Shown here: positions 7,656-17,150 of the stretch, piece after piece
Layout of the letters: each line of letters starts with the position of its first letter
How positions within the stretch are numbered: position 1 is the first letter of the stretch
NCBI RefSeq assembly: GCF_030528505.1
Contig: NZ_JAUMYS010000011.1
Location: 1 to 50,105, forward strand
Direction of reading: 5' to 3'
DNA: 50,105 nucleotides
Source of the DNA: Tannerella sp.
Lineage (GTDB): Bacteria; Bacteroidota; Bacteroidia; Bacteroidales; Tannerellaceae
The notes under the pieces: generated by a model
Databases searched by the model: none
What the model was told of the DNA's origin: nothing
What the model saw: only the letters and a program-made list of their open reading frames with translations
Position numbers and translations under genes: made by a program

Positions 7656-10031
7656 TTATCGGCTCACATAGTCGTCGAAGTATTTGCAGTATGTACAGGC
7701 ATCTTTGTAGAAGGCCGTTTCTTTATACTGCGTCAGCTGATTGAAATAATTCACCGTTTCGGCGGGTAAATCGTCGACACCCGTGAAATAATCCTGTCCT
7801 TTATACGAACGTTCAAGCTCGTTCTTGGCCAGCGCGAAAAGAATCCGCGCTTTCAGTTCGTCGTCTTTCACCTGCCGGAGCGCCTTTTGCAGGTACTTCC
7901 CGGCCAGGTCGGTCGTGTTGCGGTAATACGATTCGCCGTAGATCACATAGAACGTCTGTTCGGGATTGGCCATGTATTTGTCTTTCGCTTTCTCTTCGTT
8001 ATAATCCGAATATTTCTCCGAAAAATAGCTATTGTCGGTATCGAAACGCAGGTAATGGCGGAAATACCCCGTTGTCGTAACGTTATAGAAAAAGTTACCG
8101 AGCAGGAAATTCGCTTTGGCCGCCTCGGCATCATTTTTCTCGCCGGCTTTCCGGAGCTTCAGCAACGCGTCGGTGACGTCTTTCTCGCTCATCCGTTGTT
8201 TGATAAAGGGGAAGTCGGCCAGGTAATCGTCGCGCATCACGTCTTTCTCGGCGCCGCTGTACCACTCCCGGATATTGTATCCGAAGATACGGGCGGAGAC
8301 GTGTATTCTGGCTTGCTTTTCGGCCTGAAAATACCGATGAGCTGCTTCGAGGTCGCCCTCCGTCAGGAAGAAAGTTCCGTAGAGGAGGTTGAACGAATCG
8401 TCCCGAAGGTTTTTATCGAGCCACGTCTCCAATTCGTTTTTGTTCTTCTTGCCATGAAATGCGGCCAGCTCGTCGAGCAGCGGTTTCTGGAGATTGTTTC
8501 GCACCGATGCGAGCGTATTGCTGATCAGGAAAGCCTTGGCATATTCCTTTTGCAGATAGTAACGGTTGGCGAGGATCTGGAGGAACGTCCGGTTCGACGG
8601 ATTGTTGCGGTCGAGCATCTGCGCGTATCGAGCATGAAGCGTTCGTTCGGTCTCCGGGCTGATCTGCGTCTGCTCGGCCATATAAAGATGGGCGGCGATG
8701 ATGTCTTTCTGGCGCGCGTAAGTGGCGTCGGCAGTCGTTACCTGCGCGAGGTGATTACGGGCTTGTGCGAAGTCTTTGCGCAGGAAGCAGAGGTAAGCCG
8801 TCGTCAAGTTCCAAAAATCTTTTTTGTGTGCCAGACGAATCATCTTGGCAGACAGCTTGTACGATGCTCCCAAAAAATCCGTGATTTCTTTCTCTGTGAG
8901 TAACGGATACCGTTTGTCGGCGGCTTTCAGCGAATACGAATACCGGTCGGCCAACACATCGCGTTCGATGGCGTTGATGGCGCGTACCATCAGCACCTTG
9001 GCCTCGATAGCGTCGGGGTCGGACGCGACGATCTTCTCCAACTCATTCAGCGGGTTATTGAAAGCCTTGTATCCGAGCATAAAGTAAAGCGATCGGCGTT
9101 CCGCGTCGGTCTGAACGGACGACAACAGACGCTCCGTATCCAAACCGGCTTGCGGTGTTTCGTTATAGTCATTGTTATGTATCAGGAAAACGGACGCATA
9201 GGCCGATTTTTTCAGGTCGGCGGAATACGTAAAGACTTTGATAAAGTCGGAAATAGCTTCTTGTGTCCGGCCCAGTCCGTAGAGTGCGCCGGCCTTCTGA
9301 CTGAGCGCGTAGTAATACATTTCGGGCTTATCATCGAGCGTTTCGACGTATTTGTCGAACAGCGTCACGGCATCGTTGTATTTCCGGTTGTAATGTGCGA
9401 ACCGCACGAGCTGATAGCCGTAACGCAGCTTCAGTTCCTTATCGGTCTCGGCATTCCAGCTACGTATCAGAACGTTGGTAACTTTCTGCTCATCCAGTTC
9501 GGACGCTTCTTTGAGGTCGCTGTATTCGGAATAGTAGTTCCAGCTTTCGGACTGGCGGATGATGTGCATATAAGGCTCCAGATATTTGGCATAAGCCAGA
9601 TAGAGCAAGGCCTGTTTGTGACGCTGCACGAAGTCGGGCGTAAGGAACGCCAGCTTCGGATCAGTCGTTTGGCCGCCTTTCGTCAGCGCCTGTATGTCGG
9701 CGCGGGTGGCTTTCATCACCAGATAATGTGCCTGATCATAGTTCAGTCCGAGGTATTGCTGCCATTGTTCGATATTGGCATTGCGCGCTTTCCATTGCGG
9801 GTTGGCGCTTTCGTAAAAAGGATTGCCGTAGCTTAGCAGGAAAGGAGCATACCGTGGGTCTTTGATCAGTTCCTGCGAAAAGACGTTGCAATAGTCGGCA
9901 TCGGGCGCATAATCGCCCGCACATCCGGAGGCTTGCTGCACAATGCCTCCTGACAGCAGGGCAATGATGCCAGCCTTGATGGCATACAAACCGGTATACA
10001 ACGACCGGTTCATGTTGTTTTTTACATTCAT
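7656..10031 (-). CDS. Large TPR-like lipoprotein of unknown function
   Basis: A 791-residue protein starting at ATG 10031; an upstream in-frame GTG at 10061 would add ten residues ahead of the signal. The N-terminus is a hydrophobic segment followed by QASGC, a good lipobox with the cysteine at residue 37, so it is probably a lipoprotein. The rest is almost wholly helical, with repeated paired-helix units and alternating aromatic and alanine positions typical of tetratricopeptide repeats (for example around AGALYGLGRTQEAISDF and YYLQKEYAKAF). No enzyme motif was seen. It stands alone between a convergent secreted protein and the HU-like gene. A scaffold or binding role is inference from the fold only. 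Confidence 0.8.
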   Translation of the reverse strand: MNVKNNMNRSLYTGLYAIKAGIIALLSGGIVQQASGCAGDYAPDADYCNVFSQELIKDPRYAPFLLSYGNPFYESANPQWKARNANIEQWQQYLGLNYDQAHYLVMKATRADIQALTKGGQTTDPKLAFLTPDFVQRHKQALLYLAYAKYLEPYMHIIRQSESWNYYSEYSDLKEASELDEQKVTNVLIRSWNAETDKELKLRYGYQLVRFAHYNRKYNDAVTLFDKYVETLDDKPEMYYYALSQKAGALYGLGRTQEAISDFIKVFTYSADLKKSAYASVFLIHNNDYNETPQAGLDTERLLSSVQTDAERRSLYFMLGYKAFNNPLNELEKIVASDPDAIEAKVLMVRAINAIERDVLADRYSYSLKAADKRYPLLTEKEITDFLGASYKLSAKMIRLAHKKDFWNLTTAYLCFLRKDFAQARNHLAQVTTADATYARQKDIIAAHLYMAEQTQISPETERTLHARYAQMLDRNNPSNRTFLQILANRYYLQKEYAKAFLISNTLASVRNNLQKPLLDELAAFHGKKNKNELETWLDKNLRDDSFNLLYGTFFLTEGDLEAAHRYFQAEKQARIHVSARIFGYNIREWYSGAEKDVMRDDYLADFPFIKQRMSEKDVTDALLKLRKAGEKNDAEAAKANFLLGNFFYNVTTTGYFRHYLRFDTDNSYFSEKYSDYNEEKAKDKYMANPEQTFYVIYGESYYRNTTDLAGKYLQKALRQVKDDELKARILFALAKNELERSYKGQDYFTGVDDLPAETVNYFNQLTQYKETAFYKDACTYCKYFDDYVSR

Positions 10032-10107
10032 GCGTTTTTGTTTTACGGTGATTTGTTTCACGGATGTTTGAGATATGATTGTTTACGGATACGCTCTGCA
10101 CAAAAAA

Positions 10108-10186
10108 CCGATGCCTATCGGATTTTTTTCTATGCCTATCGGTTCGAAAAGCGATAGGCATCGGTTGGGAAAAGGATAGGCATCGG
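10108..10186. repeat. Inverted/direct repeat cluster, about 21-bp spacing
   Basis: Four copies of an 11-base core. Two read ATGCCTATCGG at 10111-10121 and 10132-10142, starting 21 bases apart. Two are in the opposite sense as ATAGGCATCGG at 10154 and 10176, starting 22 bases apart. A/T tracts (T7, A4, A4) lie between them. The head copies can pair with the tail copies to form a long hairpin. It sits in the gap between the HU-like gene and the TPR lipoprotein. Confidence 0.85.
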
Positions 10187-10202
10187 TTCGGACGGAGCGG
10201 GA

Positions 10203-10586
10203 TTACATCTTTTCGTATGTAACCGTCTCCAACATGTCTTTAATCGCTTTGCCGGGCGTAAACACCACGCGTGCTTGCTTGATGGTAGCCGGCGTCACTT
10301 CTTTTTCTTTCTCTTTTCCTTCACTGCTGATACTTACTCTGAGACTGCCCAGTTCGCCTAAACGGACGACTTGTCCTTCGGACAGTGCTCCGGTCATGGT
10401 ATCGACCAGCGCATACAACACTGCACGAATATCGGCACCGCTGACGGTGCTTATCTTTTCGATATCGCGCGTTAGACCTGCGAGCGACTTCTCGCCCGTT
10501 ACATTCGCCGAAGCATAAAACTTCTTTGTGCCGCCCCCCGCTACTCCGGGTTCGCCGCGTTCAATAACTTTATACTTAATCGCCAT
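10203..10586 (-). CDS. HU-like DNA-binding protein (HU-related family)
   Basis: A 127-residue protein of the Bacteroidetes HU-related family. It starts MAIKYKVIERGEPGV, has the helical first half (LAGLTRDIEKISTVSGADIRA, residues about 36-56, then VLYALVDTMT) and the beta-arm segment with VRLGELGSLRVSISSEG, ending near VVFTPGKAIKDML. The glycine-led arm and the closing FTPGK..K pattern are those of HU/IHF folds. It should bind and bend DNA in the nucleoid. It has its own promoter at 10644-10651 and follows the terminator of the SusCD locus. A cluster of phased inverted repeats lies just downstream. Confidence 0.9.
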   Translation of the reverse strand: MAIKYKVIERGEPGVAGGGTKKFYASANVTGEKSLAGLTRDIEKISTVSGADIRAVLYALVDTMTGALSEGQVVRLGELGSLRVSISSEGKEKEKEVTPATIKQARVVFTPGKAIKDMLETVTYEKM

Positions 10587-10643
10587 GATTTTGTTTTTTT
10601 TTGAATTAGAAAATCGGATTTATTGTTTTTCCCAACCGTACGA

Positions 10644-10651
10644 CAAAGATA
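10644..10651 (-). promoter_or_regulatory. -7 promoter box (TATCTTTG) for the HU-like gene
   Basis: Read on the minus strand, 58 bases before the ATG at 10586. It lies just after the terminator at 10677-10713, so the HU-like gene is transcribed separately from the SusCD operon. Confidence 0.7.
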
Positions 10652-10676
10652 AGAACTTTTTTATTCAAAATCGGAT

Positions 10677-10713
10677 AAGGCAGCCTCAAAAATTTATATT
10701 TTGGGGCTGCCTT
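10677..10713 (-). terminator. Intrinsic terminator of the SusCD operon
   Basis: AAGGCAGCC at 10677-10685 pairs with GGCTGCCTT at 10705-10713, and the inner CTCAAAA/TTTTGGGG bases extend the stem. It follows the stop of the surface lipoprotein gene on the minus strand. T-rich sequence follows on both strands. Confidence 0.75.
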
Positions 10714-10750
10714 TTGCAATCATCTCTCCGATGCGTGGTTTCTCCTGTGC

Positions 10751-11665
10751 TTACAACATCGTTGTTTCTCCCGTTTCCGGATCGAATGTTTCCATCTTAT
10801 AACTGTAGAGTTTAATTTCCGCTACGGTGAACCACAGCCGACTCCCGTGAGGTTCGAGCACTTCGAACCAGACATATTGCATTTCGGAGGGGAGAATATA
10901 TCCCGGAGACACGACTTCCGTACCGCTACCCTGCGGCATTCCTCTGAATTCGGCCACCTTGTGCGCCGAGAACTCGGCCGGGCGGAACGTCGTTCCGTCG
11001 AAGGTCGCACTCACCCAAAGGTTCATGCTTTTGGGGCGATTGTTGTTATCGGCATTTGTACGGTTCTTCAGAAAGAAGCTCAACGTCCGGACCGGATCGG
11101 GCACTTTCATCACAATATAATGCGGGAAAGGTTTGGGATTGCTCCAACTGAAATGGAGAATCGTGCTGTAATCGTTATCGACCAGATTCGCGACCCGCCC
11201 TTCATGATCGTCCTGCGGATTACTGGCCCAAATCTGCGTCGGGTCTACGGTCATCTGCTTTTTCGATTGGGTAACGATTTTCGTGATTTTGGGCAACGCC
11301 AGCGCCTCGGCAGTCACGGTATGTACTTCGCCTTCCCGTCCCTGAGCCGTTACGGGCACTAATTCAAACGTTATCGGGCCGTAGCGTTTCAGCAAACCAT
11401 CGATCACGATATGATCGGCATGTACACTGGCCAAACGGCGGTGTTCCTTCCCGGTGCCGGGATGTTGGTAAGTTACCCGAATATACTCGTAGTTCGCAGC
11501 TTCGGGGATTTTCCAGCTGATCTTAACGGCTCCTTCGCGCGACTCGGTCGCTAACGAAGATGCGTCGATATGGACAGGCAAAGGACCAGAATCGTCTTTC
11601 TGACATCCGGCAGACGCAAACCATACCCAAGCGCCTGCGCAAACATATAAAAATATCTTTTTCAT
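10751..11665 (-). CDS. SusD-linked surface lipoprotein (DUF4959/DUF5000-like, discoidin-type C-domain)
   Basis: A 304-residue lipoprotein (signal peptide and lipobox ending SAGC, cysteine at residue 21). Residues about 35-120 form a fibronectin-like beta domain with the VKISWKIP start seen in DUF4959 proteins. Residues about 150-295 resemble an F5/8 type C (discoidin-like) or DUF5000 domain: DNDYSTILHFSWSNP, then FPHYIVMKVPDPVRTLSFFLKNR, then WFTVAEIKLYSY near the end. Related proteins encoded after SusD usually have an extra middle domain (DUF5126) that seems to be missing here, so this is a short version. It starts 22 bases after the SusD stop, in the same operon, and probably helps bind the same ligand at the cell surface. 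Confidence 0.82.
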   Translation of the reverse strand: MKKIFLYVCAGAWVWFASAGCQKDDSGPLPVHIDASSLATESREGAVKISWKIPEAANYEYIRVTYQHPGTGKEHRRLASVHADHIVIDGLLKRYGPITFELVPVTAQGREGEVHTVTAEALALPKITKIVTQSKKQMTVDPTQIWASNPQDDHEGRVANLVDNDYSTILHFSWSNPKPFPHYIVMKVPDPVRTLSFFLKNRTNADNNNRPKSMNLWVSATFDGTTFRPAEFSAHKVAEFRGMPQGSGTEVVSPGYILPSEMQYVWFEVLEPHGSRLWFTVAEIKLYSYKMETFDPETGETTML

Positions 11666-11687
11666 CGTTCATGTAATTTGTTCGGTA

Positions 11688-13577
11688 TTAGTAACCGGGG
11701 TTATTGACAAGTTTGGGATTCCGGTTGATATCCGCGCTCGGGATAGGCAACAGATAGTTTTTGGGTGCCTCGAACTTACGTTCGAACGCGATTTCTTTGA
11801 GCCGCGCGAAGTCATCGATGTTCGTTGCCTCGATATTCAGGCCCTGTGCTTTTTTACCGAAAGCCTTTTCGGCCAACAGCCAGCGACGCATATCCCAGAA
11901 GTTTTGATTCTCAAGATAAAGTTCGATCTGGCGTTCCTGACGTACAATTTGGCGGAGTTTGGCCTGATCGAGTACGGCAACACCATTCCATGAAGTCTCT
12001 ACCGTCGGGATACCGGCACGCTCCCGTACACGATTCAGGTAGGCTTTGGCCGTTTCCAGATCGCCTGTTTCCACGCATGCTTCGGCATAAGCCAAATACA
12101 GATCGGCCAGACGAATCACCGGCCACGGATAAACCAGACGGGTGAATCCCGACTTTTTCATGATCATGTTCGGATCCGTCCCTTTCTTGTTCAGGTATCC
12201 TCCGGGCGAATAGTTATTCGTCCGGTTTTTGCGCCCCTGGTTCCCGTCTTTCAGAAAGTTCAGGACAACACGTCCCCGCTCCGTCATATACGACGGGATA
12301 GGATAAGCGTTGTCATCGCCGTTGAGTACTTCAAAATAGCCTCCCTGAAAACCAACCCAGGCATAGAAGCGCGGCTCACGATTCAGGTTAAAGGCAATCG
12401 TCTTCTCCCCTTCTTTTCCATAAGCGGCATGCGCGGCATCGATATTGACGACGGCAAGTTTATTGTCCGACTTGAATGCCGGGTCTTCATCCCACGGGAG
12501 GCCATTCTTCGTATAAAAGCGGTTGAGCATCTCCCAAGTGAGAGAGACCCCGTTCGCGCCGTTATCGGCCGATGTCTTTGCCATAGATTTGAGTTGCAGG
12601 TCATAATATCCTTCGCCCCGCGTATCGGCAAAGAGCACTTCCGGATTGGCAGCGCCTTTCCAGTCGAGCGTCAACGTGCGCATGCGCCGCACCACGCCGA
12701 CGCCCGGAAATCGATTGGCCGAGTTGTCGCCCTCACGATACGCATCATTCGCATATAACACATGTCCGCCGGCCTCGGCCAGATCAATGGCCTCTTTGAT
12801 CGCTTCACGTGCTTTCGTCCATTTCTGCGGATCGTACGTGGCGGGCATAAGTTGCCTCCCTTGCTTGTCTTTGAACTCCGCATACATGCCGTTTCCGTTG
12901 AAGAGCGGCGATGCGGCATAAAGTCGCATCTTGGCTTTCACGGCTTTGGCCATCACGCTGGTGGCCAAACCGTATTGCGTCTTGATATCACGTTTGGTCG
13001 GAAGGTCTTTTGCAGCTTCGTCGAGCAGATCGCAAATCCAGTTCACACACTCGTCGTAAGGTTCCCGACTCGGATAGTCGGCGGCCAGCACATCGGTCGA
13101 CGGCGTTTCTTTAATAAGTAGAATCGGTCCGTAAGCACGCGCGAGCAAAAAATGATAATATGCTATCAGGAATTTGGCTTGTGCCCGGTAATCTTTCTTC
13201 TCGTCGATCGTCGTATTGGGAAACTTATCGATTCGTTCCATAAACATGTAACATTGCCGAAGCCCTTGAAAGAACGTGTTCCAATACGAAATCACCGGCG
13301 CCGAGGCGGAATAGTTTCCTTTGGGAAAGGCGGCAAATGTTTCATGTTCAAAAGCGGTAATCACCTCATCGCCCGTAAGGAGGTCGAGTCCTCCCGGCGT
13401 ACTGGCCGGATTAGGCAAATAGGCGTAACACGAATACAAATAGTCGATCCCGTTGTTGCGTCCGGCATGGGTGTCGGTATCCGTAGTCCGTTCATCGGGT
13501 ACGACATCCAGAAAGTTGCAGGAAGCAAAGCCTGCCATAATCAGTACTAAACCAAGTATTTTATATCCTATTTTCAT
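11688..13577 (-). CDS. SusD/RagB-family nutrient-binding outer-membrane lipoprotein
   Basis: A 629-residue SusD-family protein. Residues 1-20 form a lipoprotein signal ending GFASC, followed by LDVVPDERTTD, the usual SusD start. TPR-like helices with the typical FLIAYYHFLLARAYGPILLI appear at about 135-155. The C-terminal RagB/SusD part has YPWPVIRLADLYLAYAEAC, AKAYLNRVRERAGIP, RQERQIELYLENQNFWDMRRW and the closing PIPSADINRNPKLVNNPGY-type tail. It caps the SusC barrel and delivers ligand to it. It begins 27 bases after the SusC stop. The ligand cannot be read from the sequence; no glycosidase, sulfatase or protease is encoded beside it. Confidence 0.96.
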   Translation of the reverse strand: MKIGYKILGLVLIMAGFASCNFLDVVPDERTTDTDTHAGRNNGIDYLYSCYAYLPNPASTPGGLDLLTGDEVITAFEHETFAAFPKGNYSASAPVISYWNTFFQGLRQCYMFMERIDKFPNTTIDEKKDYRAQAKFLIAYYHFLLARAYGPILLIKETPSTDVLAADYPSREPYDECVNWICDLLDEAAKDLPTKRDIKTQYGLATSVMAKAVKAKMRLYAASPLFNGNGMYAEFKDKQGRQLMPATYDPQKWTKAREAIKEAIDLAEAGGHVLYANDAYREGDNSANRFPGVGVVRRMRTLTLDWKGAANPEVLFADTRGEGYYDLQLKSMAKTSADNGANGVSLTWEMLNRFYTKNGLPWDEDPAFKSDNKLAVVNIDAAHAAYGKEGEKTIAFNLNREPRFYAWVGFQGGYFEVLNGDDNAYPIPSYMTERGRVVLNFLKDGNQGRKNRTNNYSPGGYLNKKGTDPNMIMKKSGFTRLVYPWPVIRLADLYLAYAEACVETGDLETAKAYLNRVRERAGIPTVETSWNGVAVLDQAKLRQIVRQERQIELYLENQNFWDMRRWLLAEKAFGKKAQGLNIEATNIDDFARLKEIAFERKFEAPKNYLLPIPSADINRNPKLVNNPGY

Positions 13578-13604
13578 GATCTTTATATGTTAATCGAATA
13601 AAAA

Positions 13605-16600
13605 CTATTTATCGTTAAATTTAATTTGCAGTCCGAAATTATACGTACGCTGCAAGGGATAGCTCATACCGCTTCCTCCCCCCAGTTCAGGATCCCAAAG
13701 TTTGAATTTGGAGAGGGTGAACAGATTCGTCGCACTGGCATAAATACGTACGGATTTATACGTATAACCGATTTCCAGATTCTTCAGCTTCAGGAATGAC
13801 GCATCACGCAGCCAATACGTGGAATTCTGTCGGTTATGATCGTTATAATGATGCGTCAGACGCGGATAGCGTGCATGGACGTTCTGATTGTCCTTGCTCC
13901 AATAGTCATCGGCTATCCATTGCAGTACATTGCGTCGTTCCTGTGTGCCGAACGGATGAAAACCGTTCATCATAAGCGACACATTCGACTGTCCCTGAAA
14001 GAAAAACGAGAAATCCACATTTTTATATTTCATGGAAGGCCCGAAGCCGTAAATAATTTCGGGGACATGGGGATAGCCGATCTCAACCCGGTCGTCCGAC
14101 GTAATCTGCCCATCGTACTTCCCGTCGGCATCCGGCTGGTCTACATATTTTATATCTCCCGGAGCAATCGTAATATTTCCGAGTGTCGACTTGGGATGGT
14201 TCGCAATATCCGCCTGATCGATATACAGTCCGTTAGCCACATACCCCATATAAGTGTTCAGCCGTCGGCCAACCTGACGAAGCGCAGGACGCAAGCCCGG
14301 CGCTTCATCATACTCAAGCACCTGATTGCGGGCAAAGGTAAAAGAACCCCGAAATTGCAGTGAAAAGTCTTTGTTGATTTGCTTGCCGTAATCTACCGCA
14401 GCATCGAATCCCCGATTTTTCACTTTGGCATAGTTCCCGAATATCTTCGTATCGGCCGTTCCGAACGAGTTGGGAATCGATTGCTTTTGCTGAAAGATAT
14501 TGCTGCGTATCTCGCTGAACATATCGACCGTAATATTCAGCGCATCGAAGAACTGCAGGTCTACGCCCAAATTGAACTTCTTTCCGATTTCCCATGTAAT
14601 CTGATTGTTTTGAAGCCGCGAATAGGTCGGTCCTTTGTGCTCTATCGTCGAACCGTCGTATCCGGTCGTGTAACCCGGCGTATTATTGAGCGTAACGATT
14701 CCCATGTAAATGAATCGCTCTCCACCGATCTGGTCATTCCCCACCAAACCGTACGACGAGCGTATTTTAAAATTCGACACGACCGGTTTGAGCGACTTCC
14801 AGAATTTTTCTTCACTGATATTCCATCCGGCAGCGATGGAAGGAAAGAAACCGAAGCGGTGTCCCGCCGCGAAATTCTCCGAACCATTGTATCCGGCATT
14901 CACTTCAAGCATATACCGGTGAGCGTAATCATAGGTAACCCGTCCGGCAAAACCCAGTTTACGCTTGGGAAGCGACCCGATGAGATTATTATTTCCGATC
15001 ACATTATTATTATATTCGCTCATGTTATAGAGCAGCATGGCGGAAATAGTATGGTCGTTAAAAGAACGGTTATAATCGAAATAGCTCTGGAAATAGTAGC
15101 TCCGGTCTCCACTCACTCCTGAACCGGCATTCAAATTCGGCTTGGAAGGCGATCCGCTTTCCGAGACTTGTATATAAACAGTTTTTCCATCCGGATCGGT
15201 CGTTACCCCGTCAAGGAAATATTTATTGTATCCCTGATAACGGTAGTTCGTTGTTCGACTCCAATTTTTGAATGAGAAGAGCGCCTTAAAGCCAAGCCCC
15301 TTCGTCATAAAGTCCAGTTTTTGATCGTAATTGAGAATGGCCACAACCGTACTCTCGAACATGTCTTTATAACCCGCCGTAGCCACAATCATCGGATTCT
15401 CGATCGGCGTAGAACCGATACGCGTCCCGCCCCAATGATACCAGGGGTCATCGCCTTGCGGATACGTAATCGGGAAGTCTACCGGATTATTCTGCATGAT
15501 CGCATTGAAGATATTGCCTATTCCTCCTCCTCCGTCACTGGCCGTAATGGGACCATGCAAACTGTTAAGCTGCACGTTCAGGTTAAGCCCGATCTTGGAC
15601 TGCTTGGACAAGTTAAAGTCGATGTTATTCTGAAAAGCATACTTCATATAGTTGATATTGTTGTCGAACGAGAAGAAGTCCTTGCTGCGCCCTCTAAGCA
15701 TACCGCTCTCGTGCACACCGTTCACATTCATGAAGTAGGTAATCTTACTCGTACCGCCACGCACATTAAAATTCGCTTTCTGATTGAATGTTGCGGAATT
15801 GAACAGCTCTTTATACCAATCCACATTGGGATACAGGTAAGGATCGAGTCCTTTCAAAGTGCCGTCCATTTTCTCCTGCGAATACAGCAGTGCATCCGTA
15901 CCCTGATTCGTAACGGCCTCGTTGAACATACGCATAAACGTAATGGGATCGGTTACCTGAGGTACATTGATCGGCGTGTTTACATACGATTCCACACGCA
16001 CGCCTATAATCGGTTTATCCAGATCGGCACCGCTTTTCGTCTTGATGATAAGCACGCCATTCGCTCCGCGTGTACCGTACATGGCAGAAGCCGTGGCATC
16101 CTTCAGTACCGAAAATGCTTCGATTACTTCGGGGTCGAGAGCATCCAGATCTGCCTTCGAGACCTCTACCCCATCGAGAATAATCAGCGGGCTGTTCACA
16201 CCGCTCATCGTCGAAATACCCCGTATAAAGAAATCGGCACCGTTACTCCCCGGTTCCCCGCTACGCTGATAAGCGATCACTCCGGCCAGACGCCCGGCAA
16301 AAGCCGTCGACAAATTCGTGGCCGGAACTTTCAGATCGCTCGGACGTAAGGTTTGTATCGAGCCCGTCATAGTCGCTTTCTTCTGTCCCGTATTAAAGGC
16401 CGATACGACCACCTCACCTAAAGCCTGCGCATCTTCGGAAAGGGGAATGTTCAAAATCTTTTGATTGCCGACACGAACCTCCTTGGTGACGTATCCGATA
16501 AAACTCACGACGAGAACGTCACTTGAGGTCGCTGCCAGTTCGAATTTTCCGTCCGCATCGGCCGTTGCTCCGCGCGGGGGATCGGAATTTTTCACCAAGA

Positions 16601-17051
16601 TCGAGGCACCGGTCAGCGGATCGCCGGTCTTCGCGTCCACTACCGCTCCGATAATCACATTCCTCTGCCTGGTACTCTCCTCCGTCGGCATGCTTTTCGT
16701 TTCATAAACGACAATCTGTTTATCCAGTATCCTGTAAGCAAGCCCCGTACCGGAAAAGATGATATCTAAGACTTCCGTTACGTTTTTCGCATGAACGTTG
16801 ATCTCGATTTTCTTGCCGATCTTGGCTTCACTATGATCCGAAAAAACGAAAACAAAATCACTTTCTTTTTCAATGCTGTTACAGACCTCCCTGATCGGAA
16901 TCGACTTCTGTTTAAACGTAAACTGCTGCGAGTAGCTGTTTATGGCCCAAGAAAACAGAACATAAAAGGCAAAAACAGCGATTCTCTTGATTTTTAAAAC
17001 ACATTTGAATTTATTGGGAGATGCTTTTTCCCCAATACATCGTTTATTCAT
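13605..17051 (-). CDS. SusC/RagA-family TonB-dependent outer-membrane transporter with STN domain
   Basis: A 1148-residue TonB-linked transporter. After a signal segment (about 22-41) comes an STN domain (about 45-115, KSIPIREVCNSIEKES to GLAYRILDKQIVVYE). Next is a carboxypeptidase-D-like beta domain (about 128-205, IIGAVVDAKTGDPLTGASI). The plug domain carries FIRGISTMSGVNSPLIILDG and the SusC signature KDATASAMYGTRGANGVLII. The 22-strand barrel ends in YNFGLQIKFND. The STN domain is the part that signals to a FecR anti-sigma factor, and one is encoded just upstream. The transporter would be powered by TonB-ExbB-ExbD, genes for which are at 31.7-37.0 kb. Confidence 0.97.
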   Translation of the reverse strand: MNKRCIGEKASPNKFKCVLKIKRIAVFAFYVLFSWAINSYSQQFTFKQKSIPIREVCNSIEKESDFVFVFSDHSEAKIGKKIEINVHAKNVTEVLDIIFSGTGLAYRILDKQIVVYETKSMPTEESTRQRNVIIGAVVDAKTGDPLTGASILVKNSDPPRGATADADGKFELAATSSDVLVVSFIGYVTKEVRVGNQKILNIPLSEDAQALGEVVVSAFNTGQKKATMTGSIQTLRPSDLKVPATNLSTAFAGRLAGVIAYQRSGEPGSNGADFFIRGISTMSGVNSPLIILDGVEVSKADLDALDPEVIEAFSVLKDATASAMYGTRGANGVLIIKTKSGADLDKPIIGVRVESYVNTPINVPQVTDPITFMRMFNEAVTNQGTDALLYSQEKMDGTLKGLDPYLYPNVDWYKELFNSATFNQKANFNVRGGTSKITYFMNVNGVHESGMLRGRSKDFFSFDNNINYMKYAFQNNIDFNLSKQSKIGLNLNVQLNSLHGPITASDGGGGIGNIFNAIMQNNPVDFPITYPQGDDPWYHWGGTRIGSTPIENPMIVATAGYKDMFESTVVAILNYDQKLDFMTKGLGFKALFSFKNWSRTTNYRYQGYNKYFLDGVTTDPDGKTVYIQVSESGSPSKPNLNAGSGVSGDRSYYFQSYFDYNRSFNDHTISAMLLYNMSEYNNNVIGNNNLIGSLPKRKLGFAGRVTYDYAHRYMLEVNAGYNGSENFAAGHRFGFFPSIAAGWNISEEKFWKSLKPVVSNFKIRSSYGLVGNDQIGGERFIYMGIVTLNNTPGYTTGYDGSTIEHKGPTYSRLQNNQITWEIGKKFNLGVDLQFFDALNITVDMFSEIRSNIFQQKQSIPNSFGTADTKIFGNYAKVKNRGFDAAVDYGKQINKDFSLQFRGSFTFARNQVLEYDEAPGLRPALRQVGRRLNTYMGYVANGLYIDQADIANHPKSTLGNITIAPGDIKYVDQPDADGKYDGQITSDDRVEIGYPHVPEIIYGFGPSMKYKNVDFSFFFQGQSNVSLMMNGFHPFGTQERRNVLQWIADDYWSKDNQNVHARYPRLTHHYNDHNRQNSTYWLRDASFLKLKNLEIGYTYKSVRIYASATNLFTLSKFKLWDPELGGGSGMSYPLQRTYNFGLQIKFNDK

Positions 17052-17103
17052 ATATTTGTACGATTTTAATTATTAATAATTCCTGATAATTAATTTCAAT
17101 CCG

Positions 17104-17133
17104 GCCGGGCGATATTTGCGGTATCTGCCCGGC
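17104..17133. other. GC-rich hairpin between fecR and susC
   Basis: GCCGGGC at 17104-17110 pairs with GCCCGGC at 17127-17133. It lies between the fecR stop and the susC start. A T6 tract follows only on the plus strand, so it is a weak terminator for the minus-strand fecR transcript and may instead be a leader structure. Confidence 0.5.
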
Positions 17134-17150
17134 TCTCTTTTTTATAAAGG

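Noticed and set aside
7887..8903. 338-codon frame on the plus strand opposite the TPR lipoprotein
   Set aside because: It is the antisense shadow of a long real gene; composition is basic and hydrophobic with no domain or start signal.
15321..16349. 342-codon frame opposite the SusC gene
   Set aside because: Antisense shadow of SusC, whose domains run through the whole region.
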